DNA from: Mesotaenium endlicherianum
Lineage: Eukaryota > Streptophyta > Zygnematophyceae > Zygnematales > Mesotaeniaceae
Length of the DNA stretch: 64,000 bases
Direction of reading: 5' to 3'
NCBI GenBank assembly: GCA_009602735.1
Contig: WELA01001485.1
Location: forward strand, 1-64,000
Shown: one piece after another, positions 52,800 to 61,338 of the stretch
Position numbering within the stretch: position 1 is the stretch's first letter
Layout of the letters: every line of letters begins with the position of its first letter
Notes under the pieces: model-generated
The model's database searches: none
What the model was told of the DNA's origin: nothing
Seen by the model: only the letters and a program-made list of their open reading frames with translations
Program-made: the position numbers and the translations under genes

Positions 52800-53825
52800 A
52801 TGGGATTGTTCAACTTTTTCACACAGGAAATTGCGATGGACCTGGGTACTGCGAATACCCTCATCATACATAACGACGAAGTAGTAGTCAATGAGCCTTC
52901 GATAGTGGCGCTGAACCGTAACAACATGAAAGAAGTGTTGGCGGTAGGAAAGAAAGCGCTCATGATGCACGAAAAAACACACGAAAGCATTCGCACGGTC
53001 CGTCCGTTGAAAGACGGTGTGATCGCCGACTTCAACGCCGCCGAGTTGATGATCAGGGAACTGATCAAAATGATCTACCCCAAGAAACCTTTGTTTCCGC
53101 CCAGCTGGCGCATGGTCATCTGTATTCCTTCTTCCATTACCGAAGTAGAAAAACGCGCGGTGCGCGACAGTGCCGAGCAGGCAGGCGCTAAAGAAGTGTA
53201 TATGATCCACGAGCCCATGGCCGCCGCACTGGGTATCGGCATAGATGTAGAAGAACCGGTTGGTAATATGATCATTGACATTGGAGGTGGTACTACAGGT
53301 ATTACCGTGATCGCTCTCGCCGGCATTGTATGCGACCAGAGTATCCGTATTGCGGGTGATGAATTCACCGCCGATATCATGGAAGCCCTGCGTCGTTACC
53401 ACAGCTTACTGATTGGTGAGCGTACCGCAGAACAGATCAAGATACAGGTGGGCGCTGCGATGAAAGACCTCGACAATCCGCCGGATGATCTTCCCGTAAA
53501 CGGCCGCGACCTGGTAACAGGTATCCCCAAGCAGATCATGGTAAGCTACCAGGAAATTGCAGAAGCACTGGATAAAAGTATTTTCAAAATAGAAGAAGCC
53601 ATCCTGAAAGCGCTGGAGACGACGCCGCCCGAGCTGGCCGCCGATATCTATCGCAGGGGATTATACCTGACGGGTGGCGGCGCGCTGTTGCGTGGTCTGG
53701 ACAAACGCCTCAGTGCCAAAATCAAATTGCCTGTACACGTAGCCGATGATCCGCTCAAGAGCGTGGTACGCGGTACAGGGCTGGCTTTGAAAAACTATCA
53801 GCGGTTCCCTTTTATTATGAGATAG
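52800..53825 (+). CDS. mreB: MreB, rod-shape actin homologue
   Basis: 341 residues: MDLGTANTLI (13-22) phosphate-1 loop, MICIPSSITEVEKRAVRDSA-type segment, MIIDIGGGTTGITVIALAG phosphate-2 loop, LYLTGGGALLRGLDKRL adenosine loop. It assembles on the membrane and guides lateral wall synthesis. First gene of mreB-mreC-mreD-mrdA-rodA. Confidence 0.96.
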   Translation: MGLFNFFTQEIAMDLGTANTLIIHNDEVVVNEPSIVALNRNNMKEVLAVGKKALMMHEKTHESIRTVRPLKDGVIADFNAAELMIRELIKMIYPKKPLFPPSWRMVICIPSSITEVEKRAVRDSAEQAGAKEVYMIHEPMAAALGIGIDVEEPVGNMIIDIGGGTTGITVIALAGIVCDQSIRIAGDEFTADIMEALRRYHSLLIGERTAEQIKIQVGAAMKDLDNPPDDLPVNGRDLVTGIPKQIMVSYQEIAEALDKSIFKIEEAILKALETTPPELAADIYRRGLYLTGGGALLRGLDKRLSAKIKLPVHVADDPLKSVVRGTGLALKNYQRFPFIMR

Positions 53826-53829
53826 CCCC

Positions 53830-54681
53830 TTGAAAAACATATTTTTTTTTATACGGCGGTACTTTGGTTTTCTCAGCTTCCTGCTGTTACAGATTGCTGC
53901 CATTATCTTATTAAGCAACGCAAGCAAAACCCACGAGGCTTTTTTCTCTGCTGCGCTCAATGAAGCAACCGGCGACCTCAACCATCGTTACAGCAACCTG
54001 CACAGTTATTTCAGCCTGAAAGAGACCAACCGGCAGCTGGCCGAAGAAAATGCGCGCCTGCGCAATATGCTGGCAGCCAATTTCCAGGCACCCGACAGTA
54101 GCCGCAAAGCCGTTACCGATACCACTTTGCGTGATACACTGGGGCATTACCGTAAATACACTTATCTGCCGGCGAGGGTCATTGGTAATACCGTAACCCT
54201 GCAAACCAATTTCATCACGTTGGAAAGAGGTACCCTACAAGGCGTAAAAAAAGGAATGGCCGTGATCGGTCCGGAAGGCATTGTAGGTGTTGTGGTGGAA
54301 GCCAGTAACAACATCAGTCGCGTGATGAGCCTGTTGCACCGCAACAGCAAAGTGAGCGCCATGCTCAAGAAAGATAATTATGCAGGAAGCATCGAATGGG
54401 ATGGCGTCAATCCTTACTATCTGCAACTGAAGAATGTGAGCAAAAGTGCGAAAGTGAACAAGGGCGATACCGTACTCACCAGTAATTATTCTGCCAATTT
54501 CCCTTCACACCTGATGATTGGCACTGTTGCCGCTATTAGCGCCGATCCATCAAGTAATTTTTATCTCATCAAAGTAAAAACAGCCACTAATTTTTTCAAC
54601 CTGCAATATGTTAACGTGATAGCGAATGCACGCTATGCCGAGCAGACGGCTTTGGAAAACACCCCATCAAAAAATCCATGA
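53830..54681 (+). CDS. mreC: MreC, rod-shape protein, TTG start
   Basis: 283 residues. One membrane helix near 10-30 (YFGFLSFLLLQIAAIILL), a coiled coil at ~55-80 (LKETNRQLAEENARLRNML), then the beta-rich MreC domain (LPARVIGNTV, NFITLERGTLQGVKKGMAVIGPEGIVGVV, DTVLTSNYSANFP). It connects MreB to the periplasmic elongation enzymes. The start is TTG at 53830, 4 bases after the mreB stop; no ATG fits the N-terminal basic-hydrophobic segment. Confidence 0.93.
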   Translation: MKNIFFFIRRYFGFLSFLLLQIAAIILLSNASKTHEAFFSAALNEATGDLNHRYSNLHSYFSLKETNRQLAEENARLRNMLAANFQAPDSSRKAVTDTTLRDTLGHYRKYTYLPARVIGNTVTLQTNFITLERGTLQGVKKGMAVIGPEGIVGVVVEASNNISRVMSLLHRNSKVSAMLKKDNYAGSIEWDGVNPYYLQLKNVSKSAKVNKGDTVLTSNYSANFPSHLMIGTVAAISADPSSNFYLIKVKTATNFFNLQYVNVIANARYAEQTALENTPSKNP

Positions 54682-55211
54682 GCAGCCTTGTAAGAAATAT
54701 CATCCGTTATGTACTGTTCATCCTGCTGCAGGTGTTTATTCTGAATGAAGTGCCCCCGCTGCATCAGTTCATCGTGCCCTATATTTATTTCTTATTCATC
54801 ATCTGGCTGCCCTTCAATATCAATCGCCTGTTCCTGATGGTGTTGGCATTTGTATTCGGACTCACACTGGACGCTTTCACCGGAACGCCCGGTTTGCATG
54901 CAGCTCCCTGTGTGCTTATCGCTTTCATACGCCCCGTTCTCCTTGGCCTCCTCATTCCACAGGAAACCACCGAACAGAGCTATGCCGAGCCGAGTGTGAA
55001 AAGTATGGGATTGGCGCCATACAGCCTCTACGTGGTTATACTGACTTTCGTGCACCATTTTTACCTTGTATTGATCGAATGGCTGCAATTTGGTAACTTC
55101 ATATACTTCCTGGGGAAAGTAGCGGGTACCACTGCGGTGAGCCTGTTGCTGATAGCCCTTGCCGAAATGTTGTTCCCTCGCAAGAGAAGGTATAAAACCA
55201 ATGCAGCGTAG
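54678..55211 (+). CDS. mreD: MreD, rod-shape membrane protein
   Basis: 177 residues, about five membrane helices (YVLFILLQVFILNEV, IYFLFIIWLPF, LMVLAFVFGLTLDAF with the conserved D-F, then two C-terminal). It overlaps mreC by ATGA (54678-54681), so translation is coupled. Weakly conserved family; order in the operon settles it. Confidence 0.88.
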   Translation: MSSLVRNIIRYVLFILLQVFILNEVPPLHQFIVPYIYFLFIIWLPFNINRLFLMVLAFVFGLTLDAFTGTPGLHAAPCVLIAFIRPVLLGLLIPQETTEQSYAEPSVKSMGLAPYSLYVVILTFVHHFYLVLIEWLQFGNFIYFLGKVAGTTAVSLLLIALAEMLFPRKRRYKTNAA

Positions 55212-55245
55212 ATTTGCAATATTCTTTACAATAGTTTCTTGAGTT

Positions 55246-57360
55246 ATGCCGGTATTTAATCAGAACAGGAGCCGCGTAGTGCAGATCGTTTTTGCCTGCG
55301 TTGTCCTGGTCATCGTTGGCCAGCTGGTCAACCTACAACTGTTCTCTGCCAAATACAAACTGGCGGCCGATAATAATGCTTTCTTCCGGAAAGTGGTGTA
55401 TCCCGACCGCGGCATCATCTTCGATCGTAAAAAAAAGGCCATCCTTGAAAATGCGGTCAGCTATGACCTGATAGTCATCCCCGCCGACGCGAGGGGAACC
55501 GATACACTGGCGCTTTGCAACCTGCTGAACATCGATACCGTTACTTACCGTAAAAGAATGCGGGAGATTATTTTTAAGAACACCAGTGTAAAACCCAGCG
55601 TTTTCGAAGCATTGCTTACGCCTGAAATGTATGCAAAGCTGAATGAGAACATGTATAAGTTTCCTGGCTTTGCGCTGAACGAACGGTCAGTGAGGAGCTA
55701 TCCTTATGATGCTGGCGCCGCTGTTCTCGGATACATTGCAGAAGTAGATACCGGTTTCCTCAGGAGACATAAAGAGGAAGGTTATGAGATGGGCGATTAT
55801 GTGGGAAGAACAGGCCTGGAAAATACATACGAGAAAGTGCTGATGGGACAAAGGGGTATCAAACGCTACATCAGGGATAACAGGGGCCGTATACAGGGGC
55901 CATGGGAAAATGGCGCTTATGATACAACCGCTATTGCCGGAAAAAACCTTTATTCCAGCATTGACGTTGAATTACAAAAACTCGGTGAAACATTAATGAC
56001 CAATAAGGTAGGAAGTATCGTGGCCATTGATCCCAAAACAGGTGGTATCCTTTGCATGGTAAGTGCCCCGACTTACAACCCGAACTACCTTACGGGAAAC
56101 CAGCGCAGGAAACATTTCTCTGACCTCTTTCTCGACCCCAGGCTGCCCTTGCTCAACAGGACCATTGCTACTACTTACTCGCCGGGCTCTACCTTTAAAA
56201 CGGTAGTAGGTATTGCCGGTTTAACCGAAGGCGTAATCAACGAAAGAGAAATGATCAGCTGCCCAGGTTATTTTACCGGTTGCGGTACAGGCAAGCCTAA
56301 ATGTCTCGATAAAGGTGTATTCAATTTTAAAGAAGCAGTTGCGCATAGTGACAACACCTACTTCTCCACAGTATACAAGCGAATACTGGATCAACGAAGA
56401 TATGGCAGCATAGACAGCTCCTTAGCTGTATTCAACAAGTATGCCTATTCGTTTGGCCTGGGTCGTAGATTGGGTATAGACCTACCCTCAGAGAAAAAAG
56501 GAAACATCCCTACACCTCAATTCTACCGTAATCCCAAAGTGCATGGCGCTTATTTTCATTCCTGCAATATTATTTCCAACGCTATCGGACAAGGTGAGGT
56601 AAGCACTACATTAGCACAGTTGGCCAATGTAATGGCCATCATTGCCAACAGGGGCTGGTATTATGCACCCCATCTTATCGATTCAATTGAAGGAGGAGAT
56701 GAGTTCAACATGCTTGAAGCTTACAAGACAAAACACCACACAGCCAATCATATCTCCGACTCTGTTTTTGAGGCTGTGCAGGATGGCATGCAGGCTGTGG
56801 TAGAATATGGAACAGCTGTGAGGTCGAGAATACCGGGTATTAACATGTGTGGCAAAACCGGTACAGTAGAGAACTATGCCAAAGTCAATGGCAAAGTAGA
56901 AAAACAGATCGATCACTCTTTCTTTGGCGCTTTTGCTCCAAGAGAAAATCCTAAAATAGCTATTGCAGTCATTTGCGAAAATGCAGGTCAGGGTGCCTGG
57001 GCCGCCGCTCCTATTGCCAGCCTGCTCGTAGAAAAATATTTAAGAGATTCTATCTCGGGAACAGAGCGGAAAGCAATGCTGGAAGAGTTCACTAAAAAGA
57101 ACCTGATTCCCGCATTGATGCGAAAAGCTATAGCTGCAAGGGATTCCAGCAGGCAGGCAAAAGAGTCGGAAGCTGCAAAGAAAGCCATGCGTGACACTTC
57201 AAACATTGAAGAGGAGCCAGATATAGACATTCCTCCTGCCGCGCCTGTAAACAATCCACCCAAACCTAACAAAAACAAACAGCAGCGTACAATAACAACA
57301 CAGGCGATTCTGCCCGACGACCCGCGTAAATTTTTACCAAAGAGAACAGCAAGCGCTTAA
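55246..57360 (+). CDS. mrdA: PBP2 (MrdA), transpeptidase of the elongasome
   Basis: 704 residues. One membrane anchor (~10-30), a dimerisation/pedestal region with RGIIFDRKKKAILENAVSYD (55-74), then the transpeptidase domain: SxxK Ser315-Lys318 (STFK), SDN 368-370, KTGT 537-540. The C-terminal ~80 residues are a proline- and lysine-rich tail (ending PKRTASA) longer than in E. coli PBP2. It crosslinks new peptidoglycan with RodA. Confidence 0.95.
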   Translation: MPVFNQNRSRVVQIVFACVVLVIVGQLVNLQLFSAKYKLAADNNAFFRKVVYPDRGIIFDRKKKAILENAVSYDLIVIPADARGTDTLALCNLLNIDTVTYRKRMREIIFKNTSVKPSVFEALLTPEMYAKLNENMYKFPGFALNERSVRSYPYDAGAAVLGYIAEVDTGFLRRHKEEGYEMGDYVGRTGLENTYEKVLMGQRGIKRYIRDNRGRIQGPWENGAYDTTAIAGKNLYSSIDVELQKLGETLMTNKVGSIVAIDPKTGGILCMVSAPTYNPNYLTGNQRRKHFSDLFLDPRLPLLNRTIATTYSPGSTFKTVVGIAGLTEGVINEREMISCPGYFTGCGTGKPKCLDKGVFNFKEAVAHSDNTYFSTVYKRILDQRRYGSIDSSLAVFNKYAYSFGLGRRLGIDLPSEKKGNIPTPQFYRNPKVHGAYFHSCNIISNAIGQGEVSTTLAQLANVMAIIANRGWYYAPHLIDSIEGGDEFNMLEAYKTKHHTANHISDSVFEAVQDGMQAVVEYGTAVRSRIPGINMCGKTGTVENYAKVNGKVEKQIDHSFFGAFAPRENPKIAIAVICENAGQGAWAAAPIASLLVEKYLRDSISGTERKAMLEEFTKKNLIPALMRKAIAARDSSRQAKESEAAKKAMRDTSNIEEEPDIDIPPAAPVNNPPKPNKNKQQRTITTQAILPDDPRKFLPKRTASA

Positions 57361-57365
57361 ACCTT

Positions 57366-58709
57366 ATGAATAACAAGAGTAACAAAGTGGCACAAGGTGT
57401 TGATTTTACTATGATTTGGCTCTACGCTATCATGGTAAGCATAGGCATTCTTTGCATATTCATGGTAGAGTACCGCACCGGCACCAACTGGGTGCAGTCT
57501 TTCCTCAGCGGTAAAACCAATTACAGCAAACAGCTCATCTTCAGTGGCATCTGTGCCATCGTTGCTATTTTCATACTGCTAACAGACAGTAAATTGTTTA
57601 CCGCTTTTGCCAACCTGCTCTATGCTTTCGGGATTGTGCTAATGCTGGCCACTTTTGTATTGGGCAAAAATATCAACGGCTCTAAAAGCTGGATACCATT
57701 GGGCGGAGGCTTCAACCTGCAGCCGGCAGAAGTTTGCAAGATATTTACCGCGCTGGCGCTGGCCAAATTCATATCGCGGCAGGAAGTGGATTTCAGCAAG
57801 CTGCGCTCCCAGATCATTGCAAGCATTATTGCTGCTGCTCCGGCTATGTTGTCGATCTTACAACATGAGATGGGATTGGCCCTCGTATATTCTTCTTTCC
57901 TGGTTGCCATGTACCGCGAGGGTCTGCCCGGCCAGATACTGGTGATAGGCTCCTCTTTTGCCGTGCTGGTGATTGCCACACTGGTGGTTGAACCTAATCT
58001 ATTGGCCATCATTCTTACCGTTATCGCCGCTGTGCTGATCTTTTTGTTGCGCAAACAATTCCGGAGGAACAAGGGATTGCTTACCATTATTATAGGGACC
58101 TGGTTACTCTGTGTAGGCATACAGCGTTTTGTAGTGCCATATATATTCAACAACGTATTTGAATGCTATCAAAGTACCCGCATTTACAGCATGGTTGGTA
58201 AAGAATACGATTGCAGTCTGAATAAAAAATCGGCACGGAAAAACCCCAATGAAAAAGCGGCGCATAAACCAGACGACTATAATGTAAGACAAAGTAAGAT
58301 CGCCATCGGCTCGGGAGGATTATTGGGCCGGGGCTTCCTCAAAGGAACCCAAACAAGAGGCAAATACGTGCCTGAACAACATACCGATTTCATTTTCACC
58401 TCACTGGGTGAAGCTTTTGGTTTTACAGGTTGCCTGGTATTCCTGTTGCTTTACCTTTTCATGCTCTTCCGCATCATAAAAATCGCCGAAAGACAGCGAA
58501 GCACTTTCAGCCGGGTATACGCTTACAGTGTGGCCAGTATCATCTTCTTCCATATTGCCGTGAACGTAAGTATGACCATTGGGTTGTTTCCCATTGTGGG
58601 CATACCTTTGCCGCTGATCAGTTACGGAGGATCTTCATTACTGACGTTTACCGTACTGATCTTCATCCTGCTGAGGCTGGATGCAGACAGACAAATGGTT
58701 TTACGATGA
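57366..58709 (+). CDS. rodA: RodA, SEDS glycosyltransferase
   Basis: 447 residues, about 10 membrane helices. SEDS motifs are SKSWIPLGGGFNLQPAEVCK, LQHEMGLALVYSSFLVAM, PEQHTDFIFTSLGEAFGFTG, and PLPLISYGGSSLLT. An insert of ~60 polar residues (YDCSLNKKSARKNPNEKAAHK, near 280-300) sits in the large loop before the PEQHTDF motif. It polymerises glycan strands with PBP2. Confidence 0.95.
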   Translation: MNNKSNKVAQGVDFTMIWLYAIMVSIGILCIFMVEYRTGTNWVQSFLSGKTNYSKQLIFSGICAIVAIFILLTDSKLFTAFANLLYAFGIVLMLATFVLGKNINGSKSWIPLGGGFNLQPAEVCKIFTALALAKFISRQEVDFSKLRSQIIASIIAAAPAMLSILQHEMGLALVYSSFLVAMYREGLPGQILVIGSSFAVLVIATLVVEPNLLAIILTVIAAVLIFLLRKQFRRNKGLLTIIIGTWLLCVGIQRFVVPYIFNNVFECYQSTRIYSMVGKEYDCSLNKKSARKNPNEKAAHKPDDYNVRQSKIAIGSGGLLGRGFLKGTQTRGKYVPEQHTDFIFTSLGEAFGFTGCLVFLLLYLFMLFRIIKIAERQRSTFSRVYAYSVASIIFFHIAVNVSMTIGLFPIVGIPLPLISYGGSSLLTFTVLIFILLRLDADRQMVLR

Positions 58710-59470
58710 GCAACCCTATTCAAATTGTTCCGCTTTCAGAAGGCGCATTTACAGTAGATAAAACAAAAGTTTTCAACCCCTTCGATCCGGAAACAGAAAT
58801 ACTCAACAGCAGGCCCGTTGGAAGCATGCTGGTTGAGATACAGCCTTTTGTTGTGATAACCAATAACGACGTCATCCTGCTGGATACAGGGCTGGGATAC
58901 AACGATGCCGATGGCAAACCCCAACTCCACAATAACCTGCTGAAAGCAGGCATCAACCCTACCCAGGTTACCAAAGTACTGATGAGCCACCTGCATAAAG
59001 ACCACGCGGGAGGTATCACACTTACAGATGACAGAACAGGAGAACGCTTCATCAGCTTCCCATATGCTACTTATTACGTGCAAAAGAGAGAATTCGATTT
59101 TGCGATGGAAGCAGGCAATGCTTCTTATATACCCGAAGACTTCAGTTTGTTAGAAGATTTCAGCAGGGTGGAATGGTTGACAAATAATGATGGGTGGATA
59201 GGCGATCATATCCATTACCAGTTAACTGGTGCGCACAGTAAATTTCACCAGGTATTCAGCATTGTTTCCAATGGGAAGACCGTTTTTTTCGGAGGCGACG
59301 ATGCGCCACAATTACAGCAGATGAAAAACCGTTTCGTGGCCAAATACGATTACGACGGGAAAAAATGTATGGAATTAAGACAGCAGTGGTGGCAGGAAGG
59401 CCAGGAAAAAGGCTGGACCTTTTTATTCTACCATGATATTAAAACGCCTGTTTGGGGAGAAAATAATTAA
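58706..59470 (+). CDS. MBL-fold metallo-hydrolase
   Basis: 254 residues. Metal ligands are His95, His97, Asp99, His100 in SHLHKDHAGG, with DTGLGYN before and FFGGDDAPQ as the later Asp. This is the beta-lactamase fold; substrate unknown. It overlaps rodA by ATGA (58706-58709), so it is coupled to the elongasome operon. The frame is open to 58430 inside rodA, but ATG 58706 is the start. Its stop shares TTAA with the convergent next gene. Confidence 0.88.
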   Translation: MSNPIQIVPLSEGAFTVDKTKVFNPFDPETEILNSRPVGSMLVEIQPFVVITNNDVILLDTGLGYNDADGKPQLHNNLLKAGINPTQVTKVLMSHLHKDHAGGITLTDDRTGERFISFPYATYYVQKREFDFAMEAGNASYIPEDFSLLEDFSRVEWLTNNDGWIGDHIHYQLTGAHSKFHQVFSIVSNGKTVFFGGDDAPQLQQMKNRFVAKYDYDGKKCMELRQQWWQEGQEKGWTFLFYHDIKTPVWGENN

Positions 59471-59931
59471 TTGCCCTGCTTATTACTATTGCGCTGTTTT
59501 CTAAACTCGGCTCTTTGTTGCAATTCCTTTTTTACTACCTGGTTGAAATCACGATCAATCGTGAGTGCTTTATTGGCGCGTTCATCGGTACCCAGTATCT
59601 TTTTGTATTCAACCTTGTACCTTTTGCGGATGTTGAGCAACCTTTCTTCAAAAGCCAGCACATCCATTTTTTTCTCTTCTTCCCTCGCTTCTTTCATATC
59701 GTCTACATAATCGTAATACACAGGCCAGAATTTCTGGGCTTCTTCTGAACTGAGGTTCAATTGCCTGGTTACAAATGCAATCTTCAAACCCATCACATTG
59801 ATGGTGGGTTGTGGTGGAGTGGATTGTTGGGCTGCTGCGGCAGGCGGTTGTTGCTCTTGGAATGGGCAAGCACCAGTGGTACAGTAGAGACCTGCTATTA
59901 ATAATAGTAAAACTAGTATCCGCTTCATCAT
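59467..59931 (-). CDS. Secreted Spy/CpxP-like helical protein
   Basis: 154 residues. Signal peptide to about 22 (MMKRILVLLLLIAGLYCTTGAC; a lipoprotein is possible at Cys22). A proline-glutamine linker precedes a charged helical body containing TRQLNLSSEEAQKFWPVYYDYVDDMKEAREEEKKMD (in part), with repeated K/R/E, like LTxxQ-type periplasmic chaperones. It follows the anti-sigma gene by 3 bases. It may sense or buffer envelope stress. Confidence 0.55.
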   Translation of the reverse strand: MMKRILVLLLLIAGLYCTTGACPFQEQQPPAAAAQQSTPPQPTINVMGLKIAFVTRQLNLSSEEAQKFWPVYYDYVDDMKEAREEEKKMDVLAFEERLLNIRKRYKVEYKKILGTDERANKALTIDRDFNQVVKKELQQRAEFRKQRNSNKQGN

Positions 59932-59934
59932 AAA

Positions 59935-60576
59935 TTATTCGCCTCCGGGGGTTTCTTTAACAAGCTCCAGATCCTTATTCTCATCCAGGAACTCCTTCAG
60001 TTCCTCATCGGAATATTGGCTGATGTGTTTGCTCAGATCTGGTAATTCTTCGCTGGCGGTAACCATGGTCTGATCAACACTTCCGGTCAGTCGCTCATTT
60101 TTGTCCAGGTAATTCACCAGCTCCGTATCACTCACTTTATCTATGGCTGAAGATACATCCACCTTCGTATATTTTTCATAATCGCCCGCCTGTTCTTTGC
60201 GGGAGGCGAAGAAAATACCGGTACCAATGGCTCCTGTAAGGGCGGCCGCAGCCGCATAACGCATCCACTTACGCGGACGATGCATAGACACTACCCTGGC
60301 AGGGGGTTGCACAATGGTTTGCTCAAAATACCCCTTAGGGACAGTGTATACGTTTCTCCTGGCCATAGCATGAAGCAAGGGAGCAACATCCGCCAGTTCA
60401 TTGGCATCAGTATCTTTTCCTTCTTCCAGCAACCTGATTTTCTGCATGATACGATCAGCCAACCCATCGAAATAGCCGGCAGGCACACTGAATACCGTGC
60501 GCCGTTGCAGACCTGCCAGAAGGGGGCTGATGCTGTTCAATTCGTTTTCTATGGGCTGATATTGATCCATGTACAA
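59935..60576 (-). CDS. Membrane anti-sigma factor-like protein with duplicated motifs
   Basis: 213 residues. A cytoplasmic part contains a duplicated motif, PLLAGLQRRTVFSVPAGYF (18-36) and PLLHAMARRNVYTVPKGYF (66-84). One membrane helix lies at ~106-124. A periplasmic tail carries another duplicated pair, SDTELVNYLDKNE (149-161) and SDEELKEFLDENK (189-201). It follows the sigma gene by 30 bases. Role as its anti-sigma factor is inferred from order and topology. ATG 60570 is an alternative start. Confidence 0.7.
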   Translation of the reverse strand: MYMDQYQPIENELNSISPLLAGLQRRTVFSVPAGYFDGLADRIMQKIRLLEEGKDTDANELADVAPLLHAMARRNVYTVPKGYFEQTIVQPPARVVSMHRPRKWMRYAAAAALTGAIGTGIFFASRKEQAGDYEKYTKVDVSSAIDKVSDTELVNYLDKNERLTGSVDQTMVTASEELPDLSKHISQYSDEELKEFLDENKDLELVKETPGGE

Positions 60577-60606
60577 TTATAATAGACCCCGGCGCTAACC
60601 GAAAGT

Positions 60607-61152
60607 TTAATAATTTTTAATGAACTCCTCGATTTTCCTTGCGGCATGATGGTAGCTGGCCTTCAATGCCCCTTCACTGGTATCCAACACCCTGCTCATT
60701 TCCTCATAAGGCATTTCTTCATAATATCGCAGGTTAAACACAATCCGCTGCTTTTCAGGTAGTTGTTGTATCGCCAACTGAAGCCTCCATTCCAATTGGT
60801 TGGCATCGAACCCCTGATCGGCCTTTATTTTGTCGCTGATAGCAGCATCCAGGTCTTCCATGCTCAACGCGCTTCTCTTCTTTTGTTGTTCCAGGAAACT
60901 CAAACATTCATTGGTAGCGATCCGGTACAACCAGGTATACAATTGGCTATCCTCCCTGAACTGCTCAAGGGCATTCCATACTTTGATGAATACATTTTGA
61001 AGCACATCGTTGGCATCCTCATGGTTTATCACCATTCTTCGGATATGCCAATACAATTTCTCCTGGTACTTTTTTACAATAGCATTGAAGGCCCGTTCTT
61101 TGGTGGCCGGTACACGAAACTGAAACAATAGTTCCTTATCGTCTGGATGCAT
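60607..61152 (-). CDS. RNA polymerase ECF sigma factor
   Basis: 181 residues. Region 2: FNAIVKKYQEKLYWHIRRMV, DANDVLQNVFIKVWNAL, LYTWLYRIATNECLSFLEQQ. Region 4: LPEKQRIVFNLRYYEEMPYEEMSRVL (in part) and EGALKASYHHAARKIEEF. First gene of a sigma/anti-sigma/Spy-like operon, divergent from PEP carboxylase. Confidence 0.94.
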   Translation of the reverse strand: MHPDDKELLFQFRVPATKERAFNAIVKKYQEKLYWHIRRMVINHEDANDVLQNVFIKVWNALEQFREDSQLYTWLYRIATNECLSFLEQQKKRSALSMEDLDAAISDKIKADQGFDANQLEWRLQLAIQQLPEKQRIVFNLRYYEEMPYEEMSRVLDTSEGALKASYHHAARKIEEFIKNY

Positions 61153-61338
61153 TCAGGGCAATTTTTATATAGGCAGCTTACAAAGGTATTGGATTCTATT
61201 CCCTGCAAAAGAATACCAAATAAATGTAAGTAACAAACTCCATAACAAACATTCATTAGTGACAACTGAACAGTCTACAATTTTTGTTAAGATCATTAAC
61301 AGCAAATAGACTAACTTCGGAGCCGTTTAGAACAGGAT

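Noticed and set aside
58430-58705. N-terminal extension of the MBL-fold protein
   Set aside because: It lies inside rodA in another frame; the ATGA overlap at 58706 gives the right N-terminus.
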